In this document: one piece after another, positions 26,913 through 34,610 of the stretch
How positions within the stretch are numbered: the stretch's first letter is position 1
Layout of the letters: each line of letters begins with the position of its first letter
NCBI GenBank assembly: GCA_026705465.1
Contig: JAPPAP010000025.1
Coordinates: 248,001 to 312,000, forward strand
DNA: 64,000 bases
Source: a bacterium
GTDB taxonomy: Bacteria; Actinomycetota; Acidimicrobiia; Acidimicrobiales; Bin134
Direction: 5' to 3'
The notes under the pieces: model-generated
Told to the model about the DNA's origin: nothing
Database searches by the model: none
What the model saw: the letters and a program-made list of their open reading frames with translations, nothing else
Translations under genes and position numbers: made by a program

Positions 26913-27995
26913 ATGGCCCAGCAGGTTCGAGCCGTTATCGCCAAGGCCAAGGGCGAGCCGGTCAGCATCGAGACCATCGAGGTCCCTGATCCCGGGCCGG
27001 GCGAGGCCTTGGTGGCCGTGCAGGCCTGCGGTGTCTGCCACACCGATCTGCACTACCGAGAGGGGGCCATCAACGACGAGTTTCCGTTCCTCTTGGGCCA
27101 TGAGGCAGCCGGAGTGGTGGAGGCAGTGGGTGACGACGTGACCGGCGTGGCCCCCGGCGACTTTGTGATTCTGAACTGGCGGGCAGTTTGTGGCAACTGC
27201 CGGGCGTGCCTGCGGGGCCGTCCGTGGTATTGCTTCGCCACCCACAACGCCACTCAGAAGATGACGCTGGACGGTCAAGAGCTGTCACCGGCGCTGGGCA
27301 TCGGGGCGTTCGCCGAGAAGACGCTGGTTGCGGCCGGCCAAGCTACCAAGGTCAATCCCGAGGCCCAGCCCGAGGTGGCTGGCTTGATCGGCTGCGGGGT
27401 GATGGCCGGGTTGGGCGCGGCCATGAACACCGGCGGAGTGGGCCGGGGCGACTCGGTGGCTGTATTCGGCTGCGGCGGGGTCGGCGATGCGGCCATCGAG
27501 GGATCGCGTCTGGCCGGCGCCCACACCATCATCGCGGTGGACATCGACGACACCAAGCTGGAGTGGGCCCGGGAGTTCGGTGCCACCCACACCATCAACT
27601 CGACCCGGGAGGATCCCGTTGAGCGAATCAGGGAATTGACTGGGGGCCATGGGGTGGATGTGGCCATCGAGGCCATTGGTTTGCCCCAGACCTACGAACA
27701 GGCCTTCTACGCTCGGGATTTGGCCGGGGTGGTGGTGCTGGTAGGCGTGCCCAACCCGGAGATGCGCATCGAACTGCCGATGATCGAAATCTTCGGACGG
27801 GGTGGTGTCCTCAAGTCGTCGTGGTACGGCGACTGTCTGCCATCACGGGATTTCCCCATGCTGATCGACCTCTACCTTCAAGGCCGGCTGAACTTGGAGC
27901 GATTCGTGTCCGAGACCATTTCGCTGGAGGGTGTTGAAGAGGCATTTCATGCCATGGAGCGGGGAGAAGTGCTCCGGTCGGTGGTGGTCGTCTAA
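26913..27995 (+). CDS. mscR: S-(hydroxymethyl)mycothiol dehydrogenase (zinc-dependent, class III ADH-like)
   Basis: A 360-residue medium-chain zinc dehydrogenase. Catalytic zinc residues include C39 (ACGVCHTDL) and H63; structural zinc cysteines are C93, C96, C99 and C107; the NAD motif GCGGVGDAA follows. The stretches [28 protein letters not shown] and [20 protein letters not shown] match what I know of mycothiol-dependent formaldehyde dehydrogenases. It oxidises the adduct of formaldehyde and mycothiol, so it implies that the organism makes mycothiol, an actinobacterial thiol. A GAGAGGAG box precedes ATG 26913. The MBL-fold hydrolase often found next to it is not here. Confidence 0.85.
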   Translation: MAQQVRAVIAKAKGEPVSIETIEVPDPGPGEALVAVQACGVCHTDLHYREGAINDEFPFLLGHEAAGVVEAVGDDVTGVAPGDFVILNWRAVCGNCRACLRGRPWYCFATHNATQKMTLDGQELSPALGIGAFAEKTLVAAGQATKVNPEAQPEVAGLIGCGVMAGLGAAMNTGGVGRGDSVAVFGCGGVGDAAIEGSRLAGAHTIIAVDIDDTKLEWAREFGATHTINSTREDPVERIRELTGGHGVDVAIEAIGLPQTYEQAFYARDLAGVVVLVGVPNPEMRIELPMIEIFGRGGVLKSSWYGDCLPSRDFPMLIDLYLQGRLNLERFVSETISLEGVEEAFHAMERGEVLRSVVVV

Positions 27996-28027
27996 GCCTC
28001 CTGTGCTGAGAAGCGCGACATTCTGTA

Positions 28028-28057
28028 TTGACCTGAGGGAGGGTAGGTCGCTACCCT
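28028..28057 (+). promoter_or_regulatory. Candidate promoter with overlapping hairpin
   Basis: TTGACC (28028-28033) and TACCCT (28052-28057) are 18 nt apart. A perfect 7-bp inverted repeat AGGGTAG-GTCG-CTACCCT (28040-28057) covers the -10 box and could be an operator or chance. It would drive the hypothetical gene at 28137 with a leader of about 70 nt. Confidence 0.3.
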
Positions 28058-28136
28058 GACCTGTTGCGGGTGGGGCTAATGGGGCCAATGAGGCTTGAGT
28101 AGGCCATCGCGTCTGCTCTTGACGGAGGCACCCGAC

Positions 28137-28559
28137 ATGCCTGAAATAAACCTGACAACGATTGTCACCTCGATCATCGTCGTGCTGCTGCTAGCACTGC
28201 CGTTCATTGCCGCCCGGCTACCGCATTCCCGCCGCGTACCGCATTTCAGCAGGACTGGGTCTGGCGACCTCCAGCCGTATGATCTCGAGAAATCAGGTCC
28301 TGGCCCGGGATTTACTTATGCTCTCGTGCCCCCCGGAGGCTATCCCGAAGAAGAGAATGGCAGCGAGAAGGGCTCATGGCAGTGGTGCTTGGCCTTCATA
28401 CCGGAAGAGACCTCCGATGGCGGCTCTGAATTGCCACCGTGGTGGGCGCCGGCACCCCCGTGGAGTGCTACCGCCGACCAGGAAAGGGAGTTCACCCGCG
28501 ACGCTGATGCCCTGCAAGCGGCGTTCGAGGAGACCAGCGTCTATCCCGCGGCTAGATAG
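28137..28559 (+). CDS. Hypothetical single-pass membrane protein, 140 residues
   Basis: I do not recognise the family. One hydrophobic segment (residues 5-23, TTIVTSIIVVLLLALPFIAA) is followed by a 115-residue polar domain rich in Pro, Gly, Glu and Trp, including WQWCLAF and LPPWWAPAPPWS. ATG 28137 is preferred over an in-frame start at 28095 because GGAGG lies 9 nt before it and the TM follows directly. The tail would lie inside or outside depending on topology, which the few flanking charges do not settle. It is isolated between mscR and pcm. Confidence 0.6.
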   Translation: MPEINLTTIVTSIIVVLLLALPFIAARLPHSRRVPHFSRTGSGDLQPYDLEKSGPGPGFTYALVPPGGYPEEENGSEKGSWQWCLAFIPEETSDGGSELPPWWAPAPPWSATADQEREFTRDADALQAAFEETSVYPAAR

Positions 28560-28616
28560 CCAAAACTCTCGGGCATTTTCCACCCGTGAACGGGGGTGGT
28601 TGGAGCATCATTGGGC

Positions 28617-29258
28617 ATGGCCGAAGATCGGCACCTAGAGCGACGACTGGCCATGGTGCGCCGCCAGATCGAGGGGCGGGGAGTGTCAGACCCGCGGGTT
28701 CTGACCGCCATGAGATCGGTTCCCCGCCACCGGTTCGTGTCCCGGGCCCTGGCTAGCGATGCCTACAAGGACCACCCGCTGCCCATTGCCGCGGGCCAGA
28801 CCATCTCGCAGCCCTACATAGTGGCCCTCATGGCCGAGGCTGCGGTGATCGGGCCCGACGACAGGGTGTTGGAGGTGGGCACCGGCTCGGGCTATGGAGC
28901 CGCCGTGCTGGCCGAGTTGTCGGGGTCGGTGATTTCAGTGGAGCGCCACCGGAAATTGGCTGATTCGGCGGCCAGAGTGTTGAGCGAGTTGGGATATGCC
29001 AACGCAACCGTGATGTGCGCCGACGGATCGCAGGGCCATCCACCAGGCGCCCCCTATGACGCAGTAGTGGTCACCGCCGCGGCTTCAAGCATCCCTCCCC
29101 ACCTCATGGACCAGCTTGCCGACGGCGGGCGGCTGGTCATCCCCATCGGGCCGCCGTCCTTTTCCCAGAACCTCACCCTGGTTCGAAGAGTGGGCGACGA
29201 GACCACCTCCGAGCGGTTCTGCCCGGTGAGATTCGTCCCCCTCGTGGAGGACGCCTGA
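28617..29258 (+). CDS. pcm: Protein-L-isoaspartate O-methyltransferase
   Basis: A 213-residue protein with the PCMT core: VPRHRFV, AYKDHPLPIAAGQTISQPYI (substrate-binding region conserved in the family) and SAM motif VLEVGTGSGYGAAVLAEL. It repairs isoaspartyl residues in aged proteins by methylation. ATG 28617 is chosen over a GTG at 28596 because a GGAG lies about 11 nt upstream and the extra residues are not family-like. It is convergent with thpR, 10 nt between stops. Confidence 0.92.
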   Translation: MAEDRHLERRLAMVRRQIEGRGVSDPRVLTAMRSVPRHRFVSRALASDAYKDHPLPIAAGQTISQPYIVALMAEAAVIGPDDRVLEVGTGSGYGAAVLAELSGSVISVERHRKLADSAARVLSELGYANATVMCADGSQGHPPGAPYDAVVVTAAASSIPPHLMDQLADGGRLVIPIGPPSFSQNLTLVRRVGDETTSERFCPVRFVPLVEDA

Positions 29259-29268
29259 CCTGGCTTCG

Positions 29269-29772
29269 TCAGTTCGGTTCGGCCAGCGGCCAATGGGTCA
29301 GCCGGGTGTAACGGGACCCATCAGAGTGGAGCTGGCTGGAAACCAGCCACAGCTCGTTGGCCAGGAACTCGGCCTCGAATGGCTGTGCGACAACCGTGCC
29401 CGGCACCCGCTTGCGGGCTCGGGCCAGCGTCAGGTGCCCGGTGAAGCCTCGGCGGTCGAGGGGCTGCCCGATGGTCTCAGTGCGCGTGCCCACTACGGCC
29501 GCCAACTCGCTCAGCCCATCCGCCGGCAGTACCAGCGCCCTCGATCCCAGCCGCCTGCCTGCCGGTCCCAGCAGCACCGTGGGTGCAGACCTCTGAAACC
29601 CTCGCAGGCTGTCCTCCACGTCTTCTGGCTCAGCCTCCCCCAGAAACCGCAGGGTGATATGCCATTGCTCCCGTCTCGTCCACCGCAACCCCTCTACCTC
29701 AGGCCGCTCCAACTCTGCGAGCCGGTCAACCACGTCTTGAGGCGGAAAAACAGCCAAGAACAGCCGGGGCAT
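29269..29772 (-). CDS. thpR: RNA 2',3'-cyclic phosphodiesterase (2H family)
   Basis: A 167-residue protein with both H-x-T-L motifs of the 2H phosphoesterase superfamily: WHITLRFLGE (H38, T40) and GHLTLARAR (H113, T115). It opens 2',3'-cyclic phosphates on RNA ends; ThpR homologs were formerly called 2'-5' RNA ligases. A TAGCCT -10 box ends 7 nt before ATG 29772. It is convergent with pcm and divergent from the mec-cysM pair. Confidence 0.9.
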   Translation of the reverse strand: MPRLFLAVFPPQDVVDRLAELERPEVEGLRWTRREQWHITLRFLGEAEPEDVEDSLRGFQRSAPTVLLGPAGRRLGSRALVLPADGLSELAAVVGTRTETIGQPLDRRGFTGHLTLARARKRVPGTVVAQPFEAEFLANELWLVSSQLHSDGSRYTRLTHWPLAEPN

Positions 29773-29779
29773 GTGCCGC

Positions 29780-29785
29780 AGGCTA
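29780..29785 (-). promoter_or_regulatory. -10 box TAGCCT of thpR
   Basis: TAGCCT ends 7 nt before ATG 29772; leaderless type. Confidence 0.42.
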
Positions 29786-29843
29786 TAGGCGATTCATGGG
29801 CGTACACCCGCCTCAAAGCAGCCGGATAGCCACTTGGGATAGG

Positions 29844-29849
29844 TAGGGT
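29844..29849 (+). promoter_or_regulatory. -10 box TAGGGT of the JAMM peptidase gene
   Basis: TAGGGT ends 6 nt before GTG 29856; leaderless type. Confidence 0.45.
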
Positions 29850-29855
29850 GAGCGG

Positions 29856-30272
29856 GTGCTGCGGTTGAGCGGTGAGGTCTATGGGCAGGTCGTTGCCCAT
29901 GCGCTGTCGGGGCTGCCGAATGAGGCTTGCGGGTTGCTGGCTGCTCCGGCGGGGGGAGAGCAAGTCACCCGGTTCTTTCCGGTGCGCAATGCGGCGGAGT
30001 CGAGCCAGATTTACCGGCTCGACGATGCCGAGTACCTCCAAGTCGAGCGGACCGCCGATGACGAGGGGCTGGCGCTGGTGGCGGTTATGCACTCCCACAC
30101 CCACACCACGGCGTATCCCTCGCCTACCGACGTGCGCGACGCAACGGCGTTCGACCCCTTCGGGGCGCTGCTCTATGTGATCGTGTCGCTGAAGGATCCC
30201 GAGCCCTCGCTGCGCTGCTACCGCATTCTCGACGGGGCTATTGCTGAAGAGCCGGTAGCAGTCGAGGGGTAA
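29856..30272 (+). CDS. mec: M67/JAMM metallopeptidase, Mec-like
   Basis: A 138-residue Mov34/MPN+ domain with the complete JAMM zinc motif: E23, then H79-x-H81-x7-S89-x2-D92. In Mycobacterium tuberculosis the homolog Mec removes cysteine from the C-terminus of the sulfur-carrier protein CysO, in a mec-cysO-cysM operon. Here cysM follows after only 10 nt and no carrier gene lies between. The JAMM family also contains deubiquitinase-like and DNA-repair members, but the partner gene makes the Mec reading likely. Confidence 0.82.
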   Translation: MLRLSGEVYGQVVAHALSGLPNEACGLLAAPAGGEQVTRFFPVRNAAESSQIYRLDDAEYLQVERTADDEGLALVAVMHSHTHTTAYPSPTDVRDATAFDPFGALLYVIVSLKDPEPSLRCYRILDGAIAEEPVAVEG

Positions 30273-30275
30273 TCT
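30270..30275 (+). promoter_or_regulatory. -10 box TAATCT of cysM, built on the mec stop codon
   Basis: TAATCT ends 7 nt before GTG 30283, and its TAA is the mec stop codon. cysM may thus be transcribed alone as well as with mec. Confidence 0.4.
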
Positions 30276-30282
30276 GGGGCCA

Positions 30283-31233
30283 GTGACGGCACACAAATCG
30301 ATCATTGAGCTGATCGGGAACACCCCGATGGTGGATGTCACCGAGCTGTCCCCGAATCCGGCGGTGGCCATCCACATCAAGCTCGAGGGGGTCAACCCTG
30401 CCGGGTCGGTTAAGGACCGGGTGGCTCGCGAGATGATCCTCGAGGCCGAGGCCGACGGGACCCTGGAGCCGGGCCGCACCATCATCGAGCCATCGTCGGG
30501 CAACACCGGGATCGCCCTGGCCATGATCGCCCGACTCCGGGGCTATCCAATCAAGATCGTCATGCCCGAGAACGTTTCAGCCGAGCGCCGTCAGCTTCTG
30601 GAGGTGTTTGGGGCCGAGATCATCTGGTCGCCGGGCGCTGAGGGGTCGAACGGGGCCGTCCGCATGGCCCAGAAGCTGGCTGACGACAACCCTGAGTGGG
30701 CGTTCTTGTACCAGTACGGAAACGAGGCCAACCCCCGGGCCCACTACAACACCACCGGGCCGGAGATCTACGCCGACTGCCCCGAGATCACCCATTTTGT
30801 CTCTGGCCTAGGCACCAGCGGCACTCTGATGGGAGTGGGGGCCTATCTCAAGGAGCGCAACCCCTCGGTGCAAGTGCTGGCTGTGGAGCCCCCCGCGGGC
30901 GAGATGGTGGACGGATTGCGCAGCTTGGATGACGGGTTCATCCCCCCGGTCTATGAGAAATGGGGTGGCGACCAGCTCTTGGACGGCAAGCGCATCGTGA
31001 GGCCTCGGGAGTCGATCAAGTGGACTCGGCGCCTAGCCGAAGAGGCGGGCATCTTTGCCGGCATCTCCACCGGCGCGGCGCTGGCTGGGGCAGCTCGAGT
31101 GGCCGAGCGGACTGACGAAGGTGCGGTGGTCGTGGTCTCGGCCGACGGTGGTTGGAAGTACCTGTCCACCGGCGCGTGGACTGATCCAATCGACGAGGTG
31201 ACAGCTCGGGCCGAGTCGATCATCTACTTCTGA
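30283..31233 (+). CDS. cysM: PLP-dependent cysteine synthase, CysM (CysO/O-phosphoserine-type) subfamily
   Basis: A 316-residue fold type II enzyme. The PLP lysine is K44 in AGSVKDR; the phosphate-binding loop is SGNTG (72-76). The segments MPENVSAERRQLLEVFGAEI, FLYQYGNEANPRAHY and DGGWKYLSTGAW are typical of actinobacterial CysM, which uses O-phosphoserine and a protein thiocarboxylate, rather than CysK. Start GTG 30283. The neighbour mec supports this. The sulfur-carrier gene cysO expected between them is absent from the window. Confidence 0.88.
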   Translation: MTAHKSIIELIGNTPMVDVTELSPNPAVAIHIKLEGVNPAGSVKDRVAREMILEAEADGTLEPGRTIIEPSSGNTGIALAMIARLRGYPIKIVMPENVSAERRQLLEVFGAEIIWSPGAEGSNGAVRMAQKLADDNPEWAFLYQYGNEANPRAHYNTTGPEIYADCPEITHFVSGLGTSGTLMGVGAYLKERNPSVQVLAVEPPAGEMVDGLRSLDDGFIPPVYEKWGGDQLLDGKRIVRPRESIKWTRRLAEEAGIFAGISTGAALAGAARVAERTDEGAVVVVSADGGWKYLSTGAWTDPIDEVTARAESIIYF

Positions 31234-31286
31234 GCCCCGATTTCAAGAAATCTCCACTTGGACAGGTTTTGTGATCCTTGATGTGC

Positions 31287-31292
31287 TATAAG
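31287..31292 (+). promoter_or_regulatory. Extended -10 box TGCTATAAG in the cysM-rph gap
   Basis: TATAAG preceded by TG at the extended -10 position, centred in a perfect dyad GTGCT-ATA-AGCAC (31283-31295). It would start a transcript near 31299, just before two hairpins. A -35 box at proper distance is not seen. Confidence 0.35.
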
Positions 31293-31298
31293 CACCCC

Positions 31299-31398
31299 GC
31301 GCTGCTAGGATTCCCATACCCAAACCACACCACCACGCTGGAGCACTGCTCCAGCCGAACGGCCTCGACTCATCCCGCCAGAGTCGAGGCCGTTCCTC
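31299..31398 (+). ncRNA. Candidate small RNA or leader with two stable hairpins
   Basis: After the extended -10 box comes about 40 nt of C/A-rich, G-poor sequence. Two hairpins follow: CTGGAGC-ACT-GCTCCAG at 31338-31354 (7 bp) and a perfect 15-bp stem with a 9-nt loop at 31357-31395, then TCCTCTT. The second is terminator-like although the T-run is weak. The transcript would be about 100 nt. No coding potential of note. It could equally be the cysM terminator or an attenuator for rph; only expression data can decide. Confidence 0.35.
31357..31395. terminator. Perfect 15-bp inverted repeat, probable transcription terminator
   Basis: Arms GAACGGCCTCGACTC (31357-31371) and GAGTCGAGGCCGTTC (31381-31395) are exact complements around a 9-nt loop. 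It lies 123 nt after the cysM stop and 84 nt before the rph start. The symmetry means it could act in either direction. Confidence 0.6.
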
Positions 31399-31420
31399 TT
31401 GTGCGGTCTTGTGTCCTTGT

Positions 31421-31426
31421 TAGGGT
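31421..31426 (+). promoter_or_regulatory. Candidate -10 box TAGGGT for rph
   Basis: TAGGGT lies 10 nt before an ATG (31437) that opens a 9-codon frame MQQGRRHEV ending before the rph start at 31480. The mini-frame may be a leader peptide or chance. Confidence 0.3.
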
Positions 31427-31479
31427 GCCCCCAGCGATGCAACAGGGCCGGAGGCATGAGGTATGAGAGCAGGTCAAAC

Positions 31480-32211
31480 ATGAGGGGCGACGGGCGAGCC
31501 GCTGATGAGCTGCGGCCCATCAGCTTCGAGCGGGATTTCACCGAGATGGCTGATGGCTCGGTACTGGTGTCCTTCGGCCGCACCCAGGTGCTGTGCACTG
31601 CGTCGATTGATCCCGACGTGCCCCGGTGGATGAGGGGCCGGGGTACGGGCTGGGTGACGGCCGAATACTCAATGCTCCCGGGGTCTTCGCCTGAGCGGGT
31701 CAACCGGGAAGCGGCTCGGGGCCGCCAGTCGGGCCGCACCCAGGAGATCCAGCGCTTGATCGGACGCTCGCTGCGGGCAGTGACCGATGCTGCCAAGCTC
31801 GGCGAGCGCCAAGTCATCTGCGACTGCGACGTGCTCCAAGCCGACGGTGGCACCCGCACCGCCGCCATATGCGGTGCCTATGTCGCGCTTCACGACGCCT
31901 TCAGCCGCTTGCTCGCCGCTGGAGACATCGAGCAGCACCCGATTATTGAGGCCTGCGCAGCGGTGTCCGTCGGGATCGTCGAAGGAACGCCGTCCCTCGA
32001 CCTGCCTTACGAGGAGGACGTATCCGCCGAAGTGGATATGAACGTGGTCATGACCGAGTCGGGCCGCTTTGTGGAGGTGCAGGGCACCGCGGAGGGAATG
32101 GCTTTCGGCAGGGACCAGCTGGACGAGCTGTTGGACCTGGCCACGCTGGGGATCGAGCAGATCATCAAGCGGCAAAACCAGCTGCTGGCCGACCCGCCGC
32201 TGCCCCGTTGA
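31480..32211 (+). CDS. rph: Ribonuclease PH
   Basis: A 243-residue phosphorolytic 3'-5' exoribonuclease. The N-terminus [20 protein letters not shown] matches the family, followed by [16 protein letters not shown], the [14 protein letters not shown] substrate loop and a C-terminal [19 protein letters not shown]. It trims tRNA 3' ends using phosphate. ATG 31480 is preferred over ATG 31456 and GTG 31399 because the family N-terminus begins there and AGCAGG lies 6 nt upstream. Its last 4 nt overlap the start of rdgB. The order rph-rdgB is conserved in actinobacteria. Confidence 0.95.
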   Translation: MRGDGRAADELRPISFERDFTEMADGSVLVSFGRTQVLCTASIDPDVPRWMRGRGTGWVTAEYSMLPGSSPERVNREAARGRQSGRTQEIQRLIGRSLRAVTDAAKLGERQVICDCDVLQADGGTRTAAICGAYVALHDAFSRLLAAGDIEQHPIIEACAAVSVGIVEGTPSLDLPYEEDVSAEVDMNVVMTESGRFVEVQGTAEGMAFGRDQLDELLDLATLGIEQIIKRQNQLLADPPLPR

Positions 32212-32819
32212 ATTCCGGCGCGTTGAGCATTGCCCCGGGTGAGCGTCGGCGGCTGGTGGCGGCAACCGCCAACCCCCACAAGCTGATTGAGATTGCGGCC
32301 ATCTTGGGATCGGCAGTCGAGCTGCTGCCCCGGCCCGCCGATCTGGGCGAGGTGGTCGAAGACGGCGACACGCTAGAGGCCAATGCCCGGCTGAAAGCAG
32401 CCGCGGTCTGCGGTCATACCGGTCAGGCCGCAGTGGCCGACGACACCGGATTGGAGGCAGCCGCGCTGGGAGGAGCGCCGGGAGTGAAGTCGGCCCGCTA
32501 CGCCGGCGAGCACGCCGATGACGCGGACAATCGGGTCCGGCTGCTCGACGAACTCGAGGAGGCCGTCGACCGGTCGGCCCGCTTTCGCACAGTGGCGATC
32601 GTGGTCTTTCCCGACGGCCGTGAGCTGCTAGCCGAGGGCATGACCACTGGGACAATCGCTGTCGCTCCTCGTGGAGACGGAGGCTTCGGCTACGACCCGG
32701 TGTTCGTACCCGACGGGGGAGACGGGCGGACGTTTGCCGAGATGTCGCCCGACGAGAAGAACGCCGTCTCCCACCGGGGCCGGGCATTTAGGGCCTTGGC
32801 GGCCCAGTTGGGCTTGTAG
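32208..32819 (+). CDS. rdgB: Non-canonical purine NTP pyrophosphatase (RdgB/HAM1)
   Basis: A 203-residue protein with the HAM1 signatures [13 protein letters not shown] (N-terminal phosphate-binding), [23 protein letters not shown] and [14 protein letters not shown], ending in [10 protein letters not shown]. It hydrolyses ITP, dITP and XTP to prevent their use in nucleic acids. The start TTG 32208 overlaps the rph stop (TTGA); a second TTG at 32223 is possible. The tRNA-Leu gene follows 14 nt after the stop. Confidence 0.93.
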   Translation: MNSGALSIAPGERRRLVAATANPHKLIEIAAILGSAVELLPRPADLGEVVEDGDTLEANARLKAAAVCGHTGQAAVADDTGLEAAALGGAPGVKSARYAGEHADDADNRVRLLDELEEAVDRSARFRTVAIVVFPDGRELLAEGMTTGTIAVAPRGDGGFGYDPVFVPDGGDGRTFAEMSPDEKNAVSHRGRAFRALAAQLGL

Positions 32820-32833
32820 CCTGTTAGCGCCTC

Positions 32834-32918
32834 GCGCCAGTGGCGGAACTTGGCAGACGCGCAGGGTTTAGGTCCCTGTGGGCGCAAGCCCGTGTGGGTT
32901 CAAATCCCACCTGGCGCA
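32834..32918 (+). tRNA. tRNA-Leu (anticodon TAG)
   Basis: An 85-nt class II tRNA. The acceptor stem GCGCCAG pairs exactly with CTGGCGC, followed by discriminator A. T8-G9 precede the D arm; the anticodon stem CAGGG/CCCTG holds loop TTTAGGT (anticodon TAG). The long variable arm GGGC-GCAA-GCCC fits leucine; the T arm is GTGGG-TTCAAAT-CCCAC. CCA is not encoded. The next coding sequence starts 2 nt after the discriminator base. Confidence 0.97.
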
Positions 32919-32919
32919 C

Positions 32920-33447
32920 ATGACTGATGATTTTCGGCGGGTTGTGACCGCGGTGGACGGCGACGGCCACTCGGTGGTGGACAGTGATGGGCTGCCGCCG
33001 GTGGCGATCAGCCCCCGCCATCCCGACCAGTTCCTCACCGCCATTTGGGCGGTGGACGAGCTCCCCACCAGCTACACCGCACCGGGCGATCGGGACGGCT
33101 TCAGGCTGTCACCGCCAACCGGTGGGGTGAACATCATCCGCAACAAGCTCCCTCCCGACTCGGTGGTGTATGTGGACGCTGACGGCCGGCCCCGTCCGGT
33201 GGCCGATGGCGAGAATCTTCACCGCACAGCCACGGTGGACTTCATCTGTGTGCTGGAGGGCGAGCTGTGGCTGGTACTCGAGGGCGATGAAGACGTCCAA
33301 CTCCGAGCCGGAGACTGCGTGGTGCAGCGGGGGACGGTCCACGCCTGGCGCAACCGCACCGATGAGCCCACCACGTTTCTGGCGGTGCTCATCGACGCCG
33401 ACGAGAACACACTGCCCGCGATTCCCATCGGCCCGGAGGTGCTGTGA
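32920..33447 (+). CDS. Cupin-domain protein
   Basis: A 175-residue protein: an N-terminal region of about 60 residues, then a cupin barrel with VDFICVLEGELWLVLEGDEDV and RAGDCVVQRGTVHAWRNRTDEP (the second motif with its histidine). It resembles cupins of the HAAO/gentisate-like group, without enough residues to name a reaction. ATG 32920 begins directly after the tRNA-Leu gene, so the natural 5' end of its mRNA may be made by tRNA 3' processing; a downstream start (for example GTG 32943) cannot be excluded. The end overlaps the DUF1214-like gene by 4 nt (GTGA). Confidence 0.8.
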   Translation: MTDDFRRVVTAVDGDGHSVVDSDGLPPVAISPRHPDQFLTAIWAVDELPTSYTAPGDRDGFRLSPPTGGVNIIRNKLPPDSVVYVDADGRPRPVADGENLHRTATVDFICVLEGELWLVLEGDEDVQLRAGDCVVQRGTVHAWRNRTDEPTTFLAVLIDADENTLPAIPIGPEVL

Positions 33448-34586
33448 GCGATCCCGGGGAATCCCAGCTCGGCAGCGAGACTCGACAGGCTTGGCGGGAT
33501 CTGCTGGGCGCGCTGTCGGAGATAGATGCCGAGTGGATCGGACCGCAGCGAGGCCTTGCTCCCGGCCGGGAGCACCTGGGCATTCGAGGCCTGGCCATGG
33601 CTCTGTGGGGGGCGCTGGATCTTTATCTGGAGAACGAACCCGAGCGCCCCCACTTCGTGCGTCTCATCTCCCCGTACCGAAAGTGGGGCGACAACCCCGA
33701 CGCCATCTACTTCTTCGCGCCGCTGCGGGGCGACCTCACCTATCGTGTGCAGGGACGACGGGGGCGGGAGGTCTATCTGTCGCTCACCGTGCACGGCGGT
33801 GACCGCGACGGCCACTGGCCGACCCGGGTGGTGGCCGAACTCAATATGGACGACATGGCGTGCGAGGAAGACGGCCGCTTTGAAGTGGTGCTTTCGCCGG
33901 ACGCTCAAGAAGGCAACTGGATGCCATTGGAGGAGGACGCCGGTTCGGTTGTGGTCCGGTTCTACTTCAATGAGGCTGAAGCCGCCTCGGCTCAACCCGA
34001 CCTGGTGCCTGATCTTCGCATCGTGACAGTCGACGGACCCGAGCAGCCCCCGGTGCCTGACGATGCCTTGGTGGCCCGTCGCCTCAGGCGGGTCGAGGCG
34101 TGGGTGCGCTCGAAGTTCGGCGGTCAACTGCTCGGCCCCCGGCCGCGTCGCCGCCCGAGCTGGTATTCCGAGGTGCCCAACACCATGGGTCCGCCGGTGG
34201 ATTGGACCGACAGCGACGGCGGCGGATGGGGCGCAGTGGACATCGCCTACTCGGCCGGTGAGTACGAGTTGGCCCCCGACGAGGCCTTGGTTATGGAAGG
34301 CCGGATTCCCGAGGGCTTGTTCACCAACGTGGTGATTTGGAACGAGTTGGGCCAAACGGCCGACTACCTAGAGTGCACCGTCTCGCTGAACGATGCCCAG
34401 ATGGAGATAGGCCAAGACCGCCGCTACCGGGTTGTCATCGCGCACCGTGATCCCGGCGTGCCCAACTGGCTGGACACCTGCGGTGAGTCTCGGGCCGCAG
34501 TGTTCTGGAGGTTCATGCTTCCAGCCGAGCCCCCTGAAGCCCCGTTGTGCACGGTGGTGCCGGTGGATCGGGTGGCCGAGACGTAG
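33444..34586 (+). CDS. DUF1214-like protein, diverged paralog
   Basis: A 380-residue soluble protein with no signal peptide. KWGDNPDAIYFFAPLRGDLTY followed by a YRVQGR stretch near residue 75, and RVVIAHRDPGVPNWLDTCG near the C-terminus, align with the same regions of the tandem proteins at 61275 and 62515, so the three are one family. I read the family as DUF1214-like on motif resemblance; its biochemical role is unknown, though homologs are often next to lipid or sterol catabolism genes. It is coupled to the upstream cupin by a 4-nt overlap. GTG 33444 start. Confidence 0.7.
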   Translation: MSDPGESQLGSETRQAWRDLLGALSEIDAEWIGPQRGLAPGREHLGIRGLAMALWGALDLYLENEPERPHFVRLISPYRKWGDNPDAIYFFAPLRGDLTYRVQGRRGREVYLSLTVHGGDRDGHWPTRVVAELNMDDMACEEDGRFEVVLSPDAQEGNWMPLEEDAGSVVVRFYFNEAEAASAQPDLVPDLRIVTVDGPEQPPVPDDALVARRLRRVEAWVRSKFGGQLLGPRPRRRPSWYSEVPNTMGPPVDWTDSDGGGWGAVDIAYSAGEYELAPDEALVMEGRIPEGLFTNVVIWNELGQTADYLECTVSLNDAQMEIGQDRRYRVVIAHRDPGVPNWLDTCGESRAAVFWRFMLPAEPPEAPLCTVVPVDRVAET

Positions 34587-34597
34587 TAGCGGCCCGG

Positions 34598-34603
34598 TAC
34601 GAT
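34598..34603 (+). promoter_or_regulatory. -10 box TACGAT of clpP
   Basis: TACGAT ends 7 nt before ATG 34611; leaderless type. No ribosome-binding site is visible. Confidence 0.5.
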
Positions 34604-34610
34604 TGGGGCT

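Noticed and set aside
28052-28066. 15-mer TACCCTGACCTGTTG shared with the metH start region (59241-59255)
   Set aside because: A few 15-base matches are expected by chance among all positions on both strands of 64 kb, so the coincidence alone is not evidence of common control.
31278-31466. 62-codon frame across the hairpin region before rph
   Set aside because: It crosses both hairpins, has no ribosome-binding site and no recognisable protein features.
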